From Alphaproteobacteria bacterium (GTDB lineage: Bacteria > Pseudomonadota > Alphaproteobacteria > Acetobacterales > Acetobacteraceae): 5,828 nt of DNA. The notes below the pieces were generated by a model. The model had not been told where the DNA came from and did no database searches. It worked only from the letters and a program-made list of their open reading frames with translations. Made by a program: the position numbers and the translations under genes. The stretch spans positions 1 to 5,828 of the forward strand of contig JAMFRY010000300.1 of NCBI GenBank assembly GCA_026225015.1, written 5' to 3'. Positions 5,583 to 5,828 of this stretch are shown in pieces (position 1 is the stretch's first letter; each line of letters opens with the position of its first letter).

Positions 5583-5704
5583 CCAGCGACCGGGAAATGC
5601 GGCGTTCGGGCTTACTGCGCCTTCCCATGGCGATGGGCCAGGAAGCTTTCGGTGTCTTTGGCGTCCAGCTAGATGCGATCCTAATCAGCCTAACTTGATG
5701 CGAC
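5583..5704. other. Short convergent intergenic gap with weak repeats
   Basis: This gap separates the ends of the export lipoprotein and the minus-strand surface protein. CCCAT-GGCG-ATGGG (5626-5639) can form a 5-bp hairpin, but with no T run it is a poor terminator. ATGCGA occurs at 5673-5678 and 5698-5703, with a third copy at 5707-5712 across the stop of the minus-strand gene. No gene is seen. Confidence 0.5.
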
Positions 5705-5828
5705 TCATGCGAACTTCACGTCGGTTCCGCCGCTTGGATCGCTGCCCAGAACGAAATTGCTGGTCGTGTAATTCCCGAGCAAAGTGAGTTGCGCGGATAG
5801 CCCGCCATTTTTCACCGTCAGCGTTCCG
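5705..5828 (-). CDS. C-terminal end of a repeat-type surface or secreted protein (partial)
   Basis: On the minus strand a frame enters from the right edge and stops at TGA (complement of 5705-5707), giving the last 40 residues. The peptide runs GTLTVKNGGLSAQLTLLGNY and then TTSNFVLGSDPSGGTDVKFA. This GTLTV...A.L.LLG.Y....F....D..GGT pattern is familiar to me from the C-terminal repeats of large beta-strand-repeat surface or type I secreted proteins of alphaproteobacteria, where it often sits at the very C-terminus. The start and most of the protein lie outside the window, so size, secretion route and function cannot be judged. Confidence 0.75.
   Translation of the reverse strand, partial: GTLTVKNGGLSAQLTLLGNYTTSNFVLGSDPSGGTDVKFA

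Overview
The window reads as the chromosome of a GC-rich alphaproteobacterium. An Acetobacteraceae-type host is my best guess; it rests on gene style (short GumB-like exporter, a beta-repeat surface protein tail, an EmrA/EmrB/TetR efflux cassette) and not on any RNA marker. No rRNA, tRNA, CRISPR array or recognisable transposase is visible.

Layout. Positions 1-2632 (minus strand) hold a two-gene drug-efflux operon: an EmrA/HlyD-type membrane fusion protein, then an EmrB/DHA2 14-TM transporter whose start overlaps the upstream stop by an ATGA. The transporter stays open to the left edge, but its last ~25 codons look foreign and the opposite strand there has the composition of a different, very GC3-rich gene, so a junction probably lies near 75-90. 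Positions 2633-2711 are a compact divergent promoter with a perfect palindrome (ACCGATCGGT). It serves the efflux operon and a plus-strand TetR-family regulator (2712-3341) that very likely represses both.

Positions 3342-3641 are a low-GC island (91 of 240 bases G+C over 3361-3600, about 38%) with inverted and direct repeats, a perfect TATAAT and a tiny ORF. It leads into a 216-residue protein of unknown function (3642-4292, plus). That gene converges on a class II aldolase (4307-4942, minus) that matches E. coli L-fuculose-1-phosphate aldolase almost residue for residue at the active site. A perfect 16-bp GC palindrome sits at the convergent ends.

Divergent from the aldolase is a short GumB/Wza-type polysaccharide export lipoprotein (4995-5582, plus). 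At the right edge is the C-terminal end of a repeat-type surface or secreted protein on the minus strand (5705 to beyond 5828).

Functionally there are two themes: a self-regulated multidrug (or weak acid/phenolic) efflux cassette on the left, and cell-surface polysaccharide/sugar functions on the right. The AT-rich island with the orphan gene separates them and is the least explained part.
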